The position numbers and the translations under genes were made by a program. The notes beneath the pieces were generated by a model. The model was not told the DNA's origin and did not search any database. It saw only the letters and a list, made by a program, of their open reading frames with translations. Positions 11,311 to 22,183 of a stretch of DNA of 64,000 nt are shown one piece after another. The first letter of the stretch is position 1. The number at the start of each line of letters is the position of its first letter. This DNA is from Cryptomeria japonica (lineage: Eukaryota; Streptophyta; Pinopsida; Cupressales; Cupressaceae). The DNA is taken from assembly GCF_030272615.1 (NCBI RefSeq), contig NC_081412.1, positions 339,194,870 to 339,258,869 of the forward strand, in the 5' to 3' direction.

Positions 11311-12812
11311 TGATAACTTAATGATGAATGAATAGTACCAAACCGGTACTGAGAGGGGGGGTGAATCAGTACAGGCAAAAACTCAACCTTAAATCGGTTT
11401 GTCAACTAACACTTATGCACTGACAGACAAATAGCAGCATCGGTCCTTCAATAGAGTTCAACCGACAAAACCCAGTGTAACTAAGACGAGAAAAGACCGG
11501 TTGACACTTATCTTCTCATATAATCTACCTTTTCATTCCCATTTCACTCTAATGCATGAATGGGCAATCTACCATCAAAGATGTACATATTACAGCAAGA
11601 TCAACATGCATCACCACTTAATCAGAAAACAATCATAACATCACACATGACACACATATTTTTCACGTGGAAACCCAACTGAAAAAAACCACGGTGGGGA
11701 TGAATACCCACAAGCTTGTTTTTGAACTCTTTGGAAGTCCACTCTGTTAGGAGCCTTGTCTGGTTAAAGACAAATACAATAGGTTCTGTTAGGAACCGAT
11801 CCTATTAGGGATCACCCGGTTTAGGGATGGCTACAATACCCGGTTAAGGGTTAAACCCTGTTAAGGGTACCTTGTTAGAGGATTTCAAGAACTCAATAGC
11901 TAAAGGATATCAATGACTCAGTAGCTTTGAGTTACCCTATTAGAGGATTTTCAACAAGCTGGTTAAGGCTACCCTGTTGGGGGATTTCACAACTATTGAA
12001 GTAGTTAAAGATCAACAAGTATATCAATAACCTGATAATAGCACTCAATGCCAATGCAGATCCGCTTAAGCTCCTCTTCACCTTCTGTACTTACACTCTG
12101 TAGATATGACTTCTCTCCTCTAGTCTGGCAAGAATCATGTATCTCTTCTCTTAGATACACACACACAACTTTTGCAAACAAACTCTAAAAGAATCACAAC
12201 ATCGACCTTATAGGACAACAGACAGGTCAATAGCATAAACCCTAAACCCTAGACCTATCAGGTTAAGGAATTCAAACGGTTCAATCCTGACCGTTGATCA
12301 TACTGTATTGAATGCAACAGTCTTGATCCAATATCAAGACATTCTCCATCGCTCGTTTTCCACCGATTTCATGGCAGCTGATAACCCATCACACATTATC
12401 ACCGTTTACAGACTTCACAAATTCTTGAGGTAGATAGGAACACTCTTCTTTATGCAAGATCCTTCATGTGCACAAGGCTTACGTGGCAACACTATCTGTT
12501 CTTCGTTATCATGCTAACTTCATCACATAAAGATCACCGATTGAGTCACATAGGCTTAAGATACTCCAACCGGAAATCCTGAAGTGGAAACTACCTACCA
12601 ACCAGTAGTCTACAATGCTTCCATGTGCCGGTTCCCATGACTACATGTCGGTTCACCTTGACATGCCGGTTCACCTTGAACAAATATACCGCTTTACTTT
12701 GGCATGTATACTGATTCTCACATATGCCAGTTCTCTCTTCATATCACATATTGACATCAATGACAACATACAATATCATTATGTCCTCATACCGGTTCAC
12801 ATAATGCCAACA
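11311..12812 (-). repeat. copia LTR, right copy (5' LTR of the minus-strand element)
   Basis: A 1502-bp repeat homologous to 5445-6948, with TG...CA ends. Next to the primer-binding site it acts as the 5' LTR of the full internal region. Because another internal 3' end follows on the right, it is at the same time the 3' LTR of the truncated second unit. The hairpin series recurs at 11743-11989 with partly different stems, for example TTGTCT-GGTTAA-AGACAA, where the left LTR has a weaker GTC...GAC pairing. A CCCTAAA-like double motif is at 12235-12252. Confidence 0.93.
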
Positions 12813-13657
12813 ATCTCCCCTTTTGGTATTGATAGAAATATACAAAGATATCTTTCTGCAAACTCATCTTCTCCCCAATTTCTTCAGATGTCTTCTCTGC
12901 TACACTTCTTCTCCCCCTTTGACAACAATGCCAAAGTGGAGGCACAAACATCCCTATTCCATTATGCTGCTCCCCTTGAGGAGTAGCATCCTTCAACACA
13001 TCAATCAAAAAAAATTTGACTATGCAATACTTGACTGATGTGGAAAAAATACTTTTAATTTACCTCCTGAAGGGGTAGTACCCCCAATTCACCTCTTAAA
13101 TATGAAAATGTAGTCTTTGGGAGAGGCTTGGTGAATATATCTACTAACTGCTCCTTACTAGAAACATGTTCCAGTGCAATCTCTTTATTCTGAACCTTTT
13201 CCCTCAAGAAATGATACTTAAGCTCAAAATGCTTGGTTCTAGAATGTAAAACCGGATTCTTTGAAATATTGATATCACTTGTGTTATCACAGAATATACT
13301 TAGCAGTTCAGATACAGGGATTTTGAAGCCATCTAATACATGCTTCATCCAGATTGTCTAAGTGCAGTTCATGAAAGATGCAACATACTCTGCTTCCGCT
13401 GTAGACTGAGAGATACAACTCTGCTTCTTACTCATCCATGAGACTAGTCTACCACTGAGAAAGAATGCACCACCGGTTGTGCTTTTCTGATCATCCACAT
13501 TACCTGCCCAATCAGCATCTGTGAACACTTTCAAGTTGAAATCATTGCTGTATGGGTACCACAATCCATAGTCAACTGTTCCCTTCAGATACCTAATAAT
13601 CCGCTTGACTGCAACCAAGTGGGATTCTCTTGGATTTTTCTGGAACCTTGCAGTAAT
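12813..13657 (-). pseudogene. Truncated second copia internal region (RNase H end)
   Basis: This repeats 6949-7800 of the neighbouring element: polypurine tract, untranslated stretch, then the RNase H coding end with HVSSKEQLVDIFTKPLP, IFCDNTSDI, STAEAEYVA and FTDADWAGN. A TAG replaces the Gln codon before TIWMKHV near 13350-13357. The homology stops at 13657, inside ITARFQKNP-coding sequence, where the other copy continues. It is therefore the 3' remnant of a second unit sharing the 11311-12812 LTR. Confidence 0.9.
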
Positions 13658-13673
13658 AAAGTGTGTAATAAAA
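13658..13673. other. Filler at the copia/satellite deletion junction
   Basis: About 16 bp (AAAGTGTGTAATAAAA) match neither the copia internal sequence on the left nor the satellite on the right. Satellite resumes in mid-monomer. Short non-templated or copied filler of this kind is typical of end joining after a break, so this is probably the scar of the deletion that removed the rest of the second unit. Confidence 0.6.
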
Positions 13674-16600
13674 TGATTTTTCAAGGTACAAGCTCCAAAA
13701 TGATCTTCTAAGAAAATGATGTGCGTCAAAATTGAATTTTGATGCTACAGGCTCCATAATAAGGACTTGCTTCTTCAAACCTTGTTGTGCTTCCAAACAT
13801 TGATTTTGATGTTTCAAAATCAGGGCTTTCAAGGCACAAGCTCCACAAATGAGGTTCTAATAGCATGATGTGCCTCAAAATCGCATATTGACACTACCGG
13901 CTCTCGAATCGGGACTTACATCTTGAAACCTTGATGTGCCTCCAAACACCAGTTTTGATGCTTTGAAACCGAGGCTTTCGAGGTGCAAGCTCTGAAACAA
14001 GGTTCTAAAAGAACGATGTGCATCAAAATTGAATTTTGATGCTACCAGCACGGGAATCGGGACTTGAATCTTGAAACCTTGTTGTGCCTCCAAACATTGA
14101 TTTTGATGTTCCCAAATCAGGGCTTTCAAGGCACAAGCTCCGAAATGAGGTTTTAAGAGCACAATGTACATCAAAATTGCGTTTTGACGCTACCGACTCT
14201 GGAATTGGGAATTGTGTCTTGAAACCATATTGTGCCTCCAAACACTAATTTTTATGCTTCAAAAATGAGACTTTTGAGGCAAAACCTCTGAAATGAGGTT
14301 CTAAGAACACCATGTTTATCAAAATCATGTTTTGATGCTATGGGCTTGAGAATCGGGACTTGTGTCTTGAAACTTTGTTGTGCCTTTAAACATTGATTTT
14401 GATGTTTTGAAACTGGAGCTTTTGAGCCACGTGCTCCAAAATCAGGTTCTGAGAGCACGATGTGCATCAAAACATTTTGACACTACAGGCTCCCGAATAG
14501 GAACTTGCATCTTGAAAGTTTGTTGTGCCTCCAAAAACCAATTTTGATGCTTCAAAACAAAGATTTTGAGGCATAAGCTCCAAAACAAGGTTCTACCTCG
14601 ATTTTGATGCTCCAAAACTGGGGCTTTTGAGGCACAATTTCTAAAACAAGGTTCTAAGAGCACAATGTGCATCAAAATTGAATTTTGATGCTACTGGCTC
14701 TAGAATTGGGGTTTGGAGGCACAATAATCTTGAAACCTTGTTGTGCCTCAAAACACTTATTTTGATGCTCCAAAATTGAGGTTTTCGAGGCAGTTGCTTT
14801 GAAATGAGGTTCTAAGAGTATGATGTGCACCAAAATCAGATTTTGACACTATTGACTCTAGAATCAGGACTTGCATCGTGAAACCGTATTGTGCCTCCAA
14901 ACATTGATTTTGATGCTCCAAAATTGGGTCTTTCAAGGCACAAGCTCTAAAATGAGCTTCTAAGAGAATGATGTGCGGTAAAATCAAAATTTTATGCTAA
15001 AGGGTCCGGAATAGGGACTTGCTTCTTGAAACCTTGTTGTGCCTCCAAACAATGATTTTGATGATTCAAAATCAGGGCTTTCAAGGCACAAGCTCCGCAA
15101 ACGAGTTTCTAAGAGCACGATGTGCGTCAAAATCATGTTTTGACACTAGCGGCTCTGAAATCGTGAATTCCATCTTGCAACCTTGCACCTCCAAACACCA
15201 ATTTTGATGCTAAAAAACTGGGGCTTTCGAGGCACAACCTCCTAAACAAGGTTCTAAGAGCTCAATATGCTTCAAAATTGCATTTTGACACTACCGGCTC
15301 TAGATTCGAGACTTGCATCTTGAAACCTTGTTGTCCCTCCAAAGAAAAAATTTGATGCTCTGAAACAAGGGCTTCCAAGGCACAATCTATGAAATGAGGT
15401 TCTAAGAGCACGATGTACATCAAAATTATGTTTTGACACTACCGGTACTGGAATCGAGAATTGTGTCTTGAAACCTTGTTGTGCCTCCAAACACTAATTT
15501 TTATGCTCCAAAAATGAGGCTTTTGAGGCACAACCTCTGAAATGAGGTTCTAAGAGCACGATGTACATCAAAATTATGTTTTGACACTACCGGTACTGGA
15601 ATCGAGAATTGTGTCTTGAAACCTTGTTGTGCCTCCAAACACTAATTTTTATGCTCCAAAAATGAGGCTTTTGAGGCACAACCTCTGAAATGAGGTTCTA
15701 AGAACACAATGTTTATCAAAATCGTGTTTTGACGCTATCGGCTTGAGAATCGGGACTTGTGTCTTGAAACCTTGTTGTGCCTCCAAACATCAATTTTGAT
15801 GCTCCAAAATTGGGGCTCTTGAGGCACAATTTCTAAAACAGGGTTCTAAGAGCACAATGTGCATCAAAATTAAATTTTGATGCTAATGTATCAAGAGTGG
15901 GGGCTTGCATCTTGAAACATTTTTGTTCCTCAAAACACTGATTTTGATGCTCCAAAACTAGGGCTTTCAAGGCACAAGCTTCGAAATGAGGTTCTAAGAG
16001 CATGATTTGCGCCAAAATCCGATTTTGACGCTATTGACTCTAGAATCGGGACTTGCATCTTAAAACCTTGTTGTGCCTCCAACCATTGATTTTGATTCTC
16101 CGAAACTGGGTCTTTCGAGGCACAAGCTTCGAAATGAGGTTCTAAGAGAACGATGTGCGCCAAAATCAGATTTTGACGCAACTGACTCTAGAATTGAGAC
16201 TTGCATCTTGAAACCTTGTTGTGCCTCCAAACATTGATTTTGATGCTCCAAAACTAGGTCTTTCGAGGCACAAGCTCAGAAATGAGCTTCTAAGATAATA
16301 GGTGTGCGTCAAAATGGAATTTTGATTCTACAGGCTCCGGAATAGGGACTTGCTTCTTCAAACCTTGTTGTGCTTCAAAACATTGATTTTGATGTTCTAA
16401 AATCAGGGCTTTCAAGGAACAAGCTTCAAAATGAGGTTCTAAGAGCATGATGTACATCAAAATTATGTTTTGATGCTACCGACTCTTGAATTTGGACTTG
16501 TGTCTTTAAACATTTTGACACTACAGGCTCTGGAATAGGGGTTTGCGTCTTGAAAGCTTGTTGCACCTCCAAACACCAATTTTGATGCTTCAAAACTGAG

Positions 16601-17067
16601 GATTTTGAGGCATAAGCTCCAAAACAAAGTTCTAAGAGCATGATGTGCATCAAAATCAAATTTTGACGCTACTGGCTCCAAAATCAAGACTTGCATCTTG
16701 AAACCTTATTGTGCCTCCAAACATCAATTTTGATGCTCCAAAATTGGGGCTTTTGAGGCACAATTTCTAAAATAGGGTTCTAAGAGAACAATGTAAATCA
16801 AAATTGAATTTTGATGCTACTAGCTCAAGAATCAAGACTTGCATCTTGAAACCTTGTTGTGTCTCAAAACACTAATTTTGATGCTCTGAAACTGAGGCTT
16901 TCAAAGCACAAGCTTTGAAATGAGGTTCTAAGAGCACGATATGCACCAAAATCACATTTTGACGCTACTGGCTCTAGAATCAAGACTTGCATCTTGAAAC
17001 CTTGTTGTGCCTCCAAACATTGATTTTGATGCTCCAAAATTGGGTCTTTCGAGGCAGAAGCTTCAAG
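13674..17067. repeat. 148-bp satellite array, block B
   Basis: Same satellite family as block A, about 23 monomers. It resumes about half a monomer (around 74 bp) further on than block A stopped, so the copia event and its deletion stayed within one monomer period. Two directly adjacent monomers at 15401-15548 and 15549-15696 look identical. The cassette monomers with GAGGTGCAAGC, CAGCACGGGAATC and TTGCAACCTTGC are present near 13979, 14043 and 15176. The block ends at GAGGCAGAAGCTTC, after which unrelated sequence begins. Confidence 0.94.
15401..15696. repeat. Two identical adjacent satellite monomers
   Basis: 15401-15548 and 15549-15696 match base for base by eye, including the unusual CCGGTACTGGAATCGAGAATT segment. 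Neighbouring monomers differ from each other far more, so this is a recent one-monomer duplication. Confidence 0.85.
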
Positions 17068-17460
17068 ATGATTTCGATGAGTCTTGAAGATGGCTTCTCG
17101 ACATGGGTTACTCACCGAAAAGGTAATATCGAGGAGAATGGGATTTCGATGAAAGATCAAAACGCTCGGCCGAAGACAAGGGTTTCATCGAGAACTTGAA
17201 TTACGATCATTTTGGTCGAACTGTACTTCCCGCGAAAGAATTAAAGGCCCAAGTGAAGAATGTCACATCTGCAATTAAATTTAAACACTTGAGTAGCCAT
17301 TGAAGACGCAGAGACATTAACTATGCACAAGTTGCCCATACGATTACAGCTGAACTGATCGAATTTTCAGAAGAGCCAGATTGATGCCAAGAGACTGAAA
17401 ACTGCGAAGAACTTGCGGAAATTTGTGAACGACAATCAGAGGAGCTGGGCATTTCTCCAA
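17068..17460 (+). pseudogene. Coding-like sequence of unknown family with four stops
   Basis: One plus-strand frame reads through this stretch with protein-like composition: segments such as WDFDERSKRSAEDKG, LNYDHFGRTVLPAKELK, INYAQVAHTITAELIEF and ELAEICERQSEELG. It is interrupted by four stops (three TGA, one TAA), each one C-to-T step from Arg or Gln codons. I do not recognise the family. Just after it, CCAA|GTAAGTATT at about 17459-17470 is a good plant splice donor, so this could be an upstream exon of the next ORF, or a separate ORF of the same unit. It starts abruptly at the satellite border, so its 5' end may be missing. Confidence 0.5.
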
Positions 17461-17491
17461 GTAAGTATTGTCTCTCATATCTGCTGAAATC

Positions 17492-17837
17492 ATGGAACCT
17501 TCTTCTTCTTCTTCTAAAAAGAGTAGGAAAGGAAAAGAACTAAACCCTGAAGAGAAGCCCAAGAGACAAAAGAAGGAAGGGAGAGCTCTGACTCAGGATT
17601 TGCTAGACCAATGTCCCACATCTAGTGTAAGGTCTAAAAAGATCAAAAGCGAAGAAGAAGGATTGGAGGATAGATTTGAAAATCTGGGAGACATTTGGAC
17701 TGAAATCAGAGGACATGAATTATTCCTATTTAGCTACAAAAGAAGGGATGCTCCTGAGCCCATAAGTAATCTATGGAAAAAGAACTTAGGGAAATTGGTA
17801 GTCCCAAATGTGTTTGTAGATGTTGAACTAATGAAAG
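17492..17837 (+). pseudogene. Unknown 1046-residue protein, 5' part, cut by the gypsy insertion
   Basis: The ATG at 17492 sits in a good context (ATCATGG) and starts a frame open up to the gypsy LTR. The N-terminus is Ser-rich and then strongly basic (KKSRKGKELN, KPKRQKKEGR), which suggests a nuclear localisation signal. Next come an acidic stretch (KIKSEEEGLEDRFENLG) and a globular part with HELFLFSYKRRDAPEP and NLWKKNLGKLVVPNVFVDVELMK. The frame is broken only by the element at 17838. Omitting the element and one GAAAG copy leaves 346 + 2795 nt = 1047 codons with no stop or frameshift. An earlier TTG-initiated extension to 17468 is less likely as start. Function unknown. Confidence 0.7.
17833..17837. 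other. Target-site duplication GAAAG, left copy
   Basis: GAAAG lies directly before the TGTAACG start of the 5' LTR and again directly after the ...CCACACA end of the 3' LTR at 28941-28945. A 5-bp duplication is the usual mark of gypsy integration and proves that both flanks were contiguous before insertion. Confidence 0.95.
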
Positions 17838-18847
17838 TGTAACGTCATAAATTGTACGCACTTGCTAAAGCAGTACAATTTAACACCTAGTTTAGCACCC
17901 GCCTTGGCGCAGTTGCACTTTGCATGGCATTTTCCCTTTAGCACTTAATTAATCGAATTAATTAGGTCTAAAGGTTCTATTTCACCATTTTCCACATCAC
18001 AAAGTCGGGCCCTTTCATTAAAGCGTGCCCCTTTCATTTTATTCCTCCAATACATCATCTAATCAAAAACCATAATTAAGTCCTATTTCAAACTTGGGGG
18101 CTTGATTTCGGGGGTCAAAACATCTCGAAATCACCTGTAACTTCGGGATTCTCTCTAAAATCATCATATCTGACGGTCCTGAAAATTTGGTGAAAAGTTG
18201 TCGGGACCGTGGCGCCCGGAGTGCACACGGTCCCGGACATTTTTCCCGAAATTTTAAGAGCGCGATCCAATCATAAAATAAAGCTTAACCCCAAGAAATT
18301 GGCGGGATATTCAATCTCTAGGTCGGCCAAAAGACGAAATTGCGACCTAGGGTTTCATACATAAGAGCTCTCTTTCTTCATTTGAAGGGATCCAATTTTT
18401 GTTTTCAGGAACTTCATATGCAGTGAAAGAGCAGATCTTTGAAGACTTCAACAACATTCAACATCCTTCTATCAAGCATCTATCAAATTCATTCATCCAC
18501 TTAGGGCTTGGAAGACATTGAAGAACAATAAGAGATTACCGACTGAAGATTGGCTTGTACTCCTACCTTGAGGGTTGGGTATGATTTCATGTTGTTTTCA
18601 TGTCTTTACGTAAGCTTCAATACATCATTTATTCATGCTTTAGATCACTTTGCATCTTGATTTAGAGCATTTATGTTATCATTTACAAGCAATTAGGGTT
18701 TACTTTCTAGGTTGCTCTAGTTTGCTTTCTTGCATTTTAGGACCTTGCACACACACTAGGTCTGCACACACAATACATTTTACAAAACAACTTGGCTATT
18801 CGTGGAGGTGGAAATCGCCGAAGCGGGGGTTTGACTAAGGCAAAACC

Positions 18848-18856
18848 CTATATAAC
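18848..18856 (+). promoter_or_regulatory. Candidate TATA box of the gypsy LTR
   Basis: CTATATAAC, preceded by GCAAAACC. The 3' LTR has TATATAG at the same position (28301-28307). It is the best TATA-like site in the LTR; transcription would be expected to start some 30 bp downstream. No experimental support can be seen in sequence. Confidence 0.45.
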
Positions 18857-18980
18857 CGCCCATACACCCTTTTTCAGATATCATTGCAGGTTTCGAGATT
18901 CGGACGACGCCGCGGGATACAGATCTAGAGAGAGAAGGTCGAGACAACACTCTGTATCAAATTGCAGAGCAGAAGACTGG

Positions 18981-19072
18981 GACAGGGGCGCTGGGCACCC
19001 TGGTCCTGCCAGGACAGGGGCGCTGGGCGCCCTGGTCCCTGGGACAGGGGCGCTGGGCGCCCTGGTCCTTCG
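18981..19072 (+). repeat. GC-rich triplication in the LTR
   Basis: Three units of about 30-32 bp, each GACAGGGGCGCTGGGC followed by RCCCTGGTCC, starting at 18981, 19013 and 19043. The 3' LTR holds the same three units at 28433-28524 with substitutions. The core GGGCGCCCTGGTCC recurs in a 19-bp tandem repeat in the element's 3' region (26922-27034). Confidence 0.85.
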
Positions 19073-19499
19073 GACAGACAGCTTTCAGACAGCTTTCCGA
19101 CAGTGTTCCAGAGTGCAGAATAGCAGTTTTCGGTGCATTTTTCAGGACAGTGGCGCCCGTGCCCCCGTCCCGAACATTTTCAGTCTGATTTTGACTCCGG
19201 GTACACATCTGCATTCTTATTTCATCCTTGTATTTACAGCTGTTCATTGTTTAATCTCAATTCTGCAATCTTGTTATTAGTTCATACTTGCATTTTGGGA
19301 TTAGGGTTTGAACTTACATTACTTGATCTTACAATTTCAACAAGGGAATAGAAATCCTAATAGATATCCTGTGGCTCTCTCTTTCACAAAAAGAAGTAGC
19401 CAATTGTGCGATATCTCTAGGCTCTTTCGTATTCCGTAATGTGTGTCAAAAGGTAGGATTAGGGCATGATTAACCTAGTCTCGCTTTTTCCCCCACACA

Positions 19500-19663
19500 T
19501 TTTGGTGAACCAGACGTGAATCTATCATTGCTTCCTCTTGCATTGCATTTGTGAGATCTAGATCTAGATTTAGTGTGTTTTCATTTCATTTTCATTGAAA
19601 AAAAAAAAAAAAAAAGTGTGTTTCTTTGCATTGGGTGTTTAAGTTTTGTGCAATCTTTTCAAA
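19500..19663 (+). other. gypsy leader with probable primer-binding site
   Basis: Directly after the LTR comes TTTTGGTGAACCAGACGTGA (19500-19519). The TGG that pairs with the CCA end of a tRNA is at 19503, so the primer site probably starts there; I could not match it to a specific tRNA. The rest of the leader holds a purine homopolymer (about 18 A, 19598-19615) just before the first ATG at 19664. Confidence 0.6.
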
Positions 19664-22183
19664 ATGTCAGATTTTTATTTGCAAAATGTTCATGCTTTCA
19701 ATGATTATTATGAGTGTAGCCAAGATGAATTAGATGAAGCTTTAGATGAGTTTTTGAACCCTAAAGATGCCAAACCTTCATTTTACCAAAAACTCATAAA
19801 CCTTGTTACTATGCCATTTCGTTGTGATGAGAAAGATAAGTTGAATGAGTCCTCTCAAGGGTACATTCCTATCAACTCTTCCACTAAATCTAGTAACATG
19901 GTTGTTTTCAACAATCCCCTCTATGAGGAGATGTCTCCTTTTGAATCAAAAGATAAACCTTTTAATAGATATGATCATGCTTTGTTGGATGATGCTCTTG
20001 ATGACTTTGTGGCTTTATCGAAATCTCTAAACAAAAACAAGACTTCTAAATTAGTTAACATGATAAACTTGAATGAGCATAAAAAGCCTCTCTTTGAAGT
20101 CCAAGGAGCTTATCCTTCTCCCACCTTTCAAGGTCCTAAGACACCTCTCCTTACTATCCAAGGAGGGTATGATCATGATTCCTTTCGTACTCCGAATAAA
20201 CCAATCATCACGGTGCAAGGAAGAAAACCTATAAGTCCTTATAATTATGCCAAGCAAATAACCAGAGAGAGTTATCATGCGGTTGCCCATACTTATCATA
20301 CCAAAAATAATAGGCAACCTAGTCCTCCTCCTGTTATCCCAGTTTCTCTTCCGAATCCTCAACCGGTTCTTCCACAAGCTCCCTGTATTTCGCAAGTTCT
20401 TAGTAAGGAATATGATCTCATAGAACAACTTAAAGCTACCCCTGCTAAGATATCCCTTTGGGATTTGATTCAAACTTCTTCCGCTCATCATGGAATGTTA
20501 CAAGATGCCTTGAGAGATTTGAATGTTCCTCCGCCGAATACATCTAGTAATATAGCATCTTTGGTTAACTCTGTGATGAATCCTAAAGCTCAAATTGTGT
20601 TTACCCAAGATGAGTTGCCTACTAGTGAAATTCAACATCAATATGATCCCTTGATGATTGTGGTTATCATGAAAGACACTACTATAAGGCGAACACTAGT
20701 AGATAATGGCTCTGGTCTTAATGTGTGTAGCATTAATCTTTTGCATAAGATGAATGTGGATACATCCTTAATTGAACCGGACTCTCGTCCTATTCGAGGC
20801 TTTGATAATGTGGCTAAAACTTCGTTAGGTACTATCACCTTACCCATCACAGTGGGGCCTGTTACTTTGCCTACACCTATCCATGTTATGTCGGGAAATC
20901 TAACGTACAACTTGCTACTGGGGAGACCTTGGATTCACAGTATGCAAGCTGTCCCTTCTACATTGCATAGACAAGTTAAATTTATTTATAACAATAAGAC
21001 ATATACCTTGATAGGTGATACTAATTTTCAAGCTTGTTTGCAAACATCCACTTCTAAGGGGGGTTCTTCTAAGCCGTCCTCATCTAGTGATGAATCTTTA
21101 AATAAGATACCTATCGGTGAATCCTCGCTCTCCGATGATCAAAATTGTTTGGATGAGTCTGGAGCTCTTGGAGAAGATTCTTCTCGACTTGAAACTACAC
21201 ATAAGAAGGATTTTGATCCTGGGAAGATCCTCGAAGACGACGATTGGGGATCCCTTGATTTTAATCCTACCTTTGTGGGTGAATATAAGGTTCCTTCTAG
21301 AGAGCTTAAAGTTGAAAAGAAGGAAGAAGCTAAAAATCAATCAATCTTACCCGAACCTATGAGTAATAATTTTGTGGCCGCTTCTCAAACTTCTTCTCCT
21401 CACATCTCTAATTATGAAGAGTTTGATTCTTTGTCTTATGAAAAACCACCTTCTCTTCCTGAAATGGCTGATCGTTATGGTCGTGGTTTTCGCATTTTTG
21501 CTAAGCATGGGTATCATGGGAAAGATTGTGGTGCTCATGAACAAGGGATAAGAGTTCCTCTAGAGACTAATTTTCACAATTATGCCTTTGGACTTGGCTA
21601 TAATCCCTGCAAACGTACTAAAGCTTCTAAAAGACCATGCATTAGTGTTAATGCTATCTCTACATCTCTATCAATACAACACCCTGAGTATATTGATGGG
21701 GATCCTTCGGGTGATTGTGCTTTGGATATCTTCCCTACCGACGATGCTTTAGCTGAGTTCTTGGGAGCCTATGACACTCTTCCTCGTTATCATCACAATA
21801 GGGGACTCCCCTATTGTTTGAACACTGAAGCCTATTTTGGAAAAGAGATTGATAACGATGAGATTGTGAAAGAATTCCCTCAGTTAAAGGATACTCCTCA
21901 ACAAAGTAATCTTCTCATAAGTGATACCACTGATGTTAAGATAGACCTTTGCAATAAAGAGAAAGTTATTAAAATTGGAAAATGTTTGGATGAAGAGGAA
22001 CAAAAACAATATGAAGATTTATTGCATGAATTCCCCGAGATCTTTGCTTGGACATACTCTGACATGCCTGGTATAGATCCTAAGATTGTTACTCATAACA
22101 TTGTCTTAGTTCCTGATGCTAAGCCCGTGAAACAAAAGATTCGAAAAATGAATCCTAAGGTAGCTTTGCTTGTTAAGGCTTAG
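19664..22183 (+). pseudogene. gypsy ORF: atypical N-terminal region, protease, start of RT
   Basis: From the ATG at 19664 (AAAATGTCA) the frame is open for 839 codons. The first 330 or so residues do not look like a usual Gag: there is no zinc knuckle and no clear capsid core. They hold two copies of a D-x-ALD-x-F motif (DELDEALDEFL, LLDDALDDFV) and three spaced repeats ending in VQG or IQG (PLFEVQGAYP, PLLTIQGGYD, PIITVQGRKP). KATPAKISLWDLIQTS is typical of Tat-type elements. The aspartic protease follows, with active site LVDNGSGLNVC (nt about 20698-20725) and LLLGRPWIHSMQAVPST. The frame runs into the RT N-terminus (KIRKMNPKVAL) and stops at TAG 22181-22183, inside the RT. CAG or GAG are possible ancestors. 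Confidence 0.85.

Larger units (their letters stand above)
5445..13657 (-). mobile_element. Ty1/copia retrotransposon, partial tandem (LTR-internal-LTR-truncated internal)
   Basis: On the minus strand the order is: a truncated 3' internal end (13657-12813), an LTR (12812-11311), a primer-binding site, gag, protease, integrase, reverse transcriptase, RNase H, a polypurine tract, and a second LTR (6948-5445). The order PR-IN-RT-RH defines Ty1/copia. LTRs are about 1.5 kb, start TGTTGGCATT and end TTATCA when read on the minus strand. The third LTR expected on the right is absent: sequence homologous to the RNase H region stops at 13657 and satellite resumes after a short filler. The interval 6961-7190 is the non-coding stretch between polypurine tract and RNase H stop. 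Wording in the RT and gag resembles the Tork/SIRE-type group, but I do not assign a lineage. Every reading frame is broken, so the element cannot make its own proteins. Confidence 0.93.
17838..19499 (+). repeat. gypsy 5' LTR
   Basis: A 1662-bp LTR from TGTAACGTC to CCCCCACACA. It is almost identical to 27290-28940 over the first 1 kb; most differences, including an 11-bp length difference, cluster at about 18890-19200. A TATA box candidate (CTATATAAC) lies at 18848-18856. A GC-rich triplicated motif is at 18981-19072. The start of the LTR supplies the TAA that ends the interrupted host-side frame. Confidence 0.95.

Noticed and set aside
13358-13729. An open frame fusing RNase H sequence to a satellite-like peptide
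   Set aside because: It spans the copia/satellite deletion junction and arose by chance fusion.
17468-17491. Upstream extension of the unknown ORF to 17468
   Set aside because: It would start with TTG and overlap a splice-donor-like site; the ATG at 17492 has better context.
18650-19351. Open frames inside both gypsy LTRs (also 28102-28792)
   Set aside because: They span the GC-rich repeats and TATA region; the repeat composition explains them, and the two LTR copies do not preserve the frames.
20051-21544. Minus-strand open frames over the gypsy ORF
   Set aside because: They are antisense shadows of a recognised coding region, without domains.
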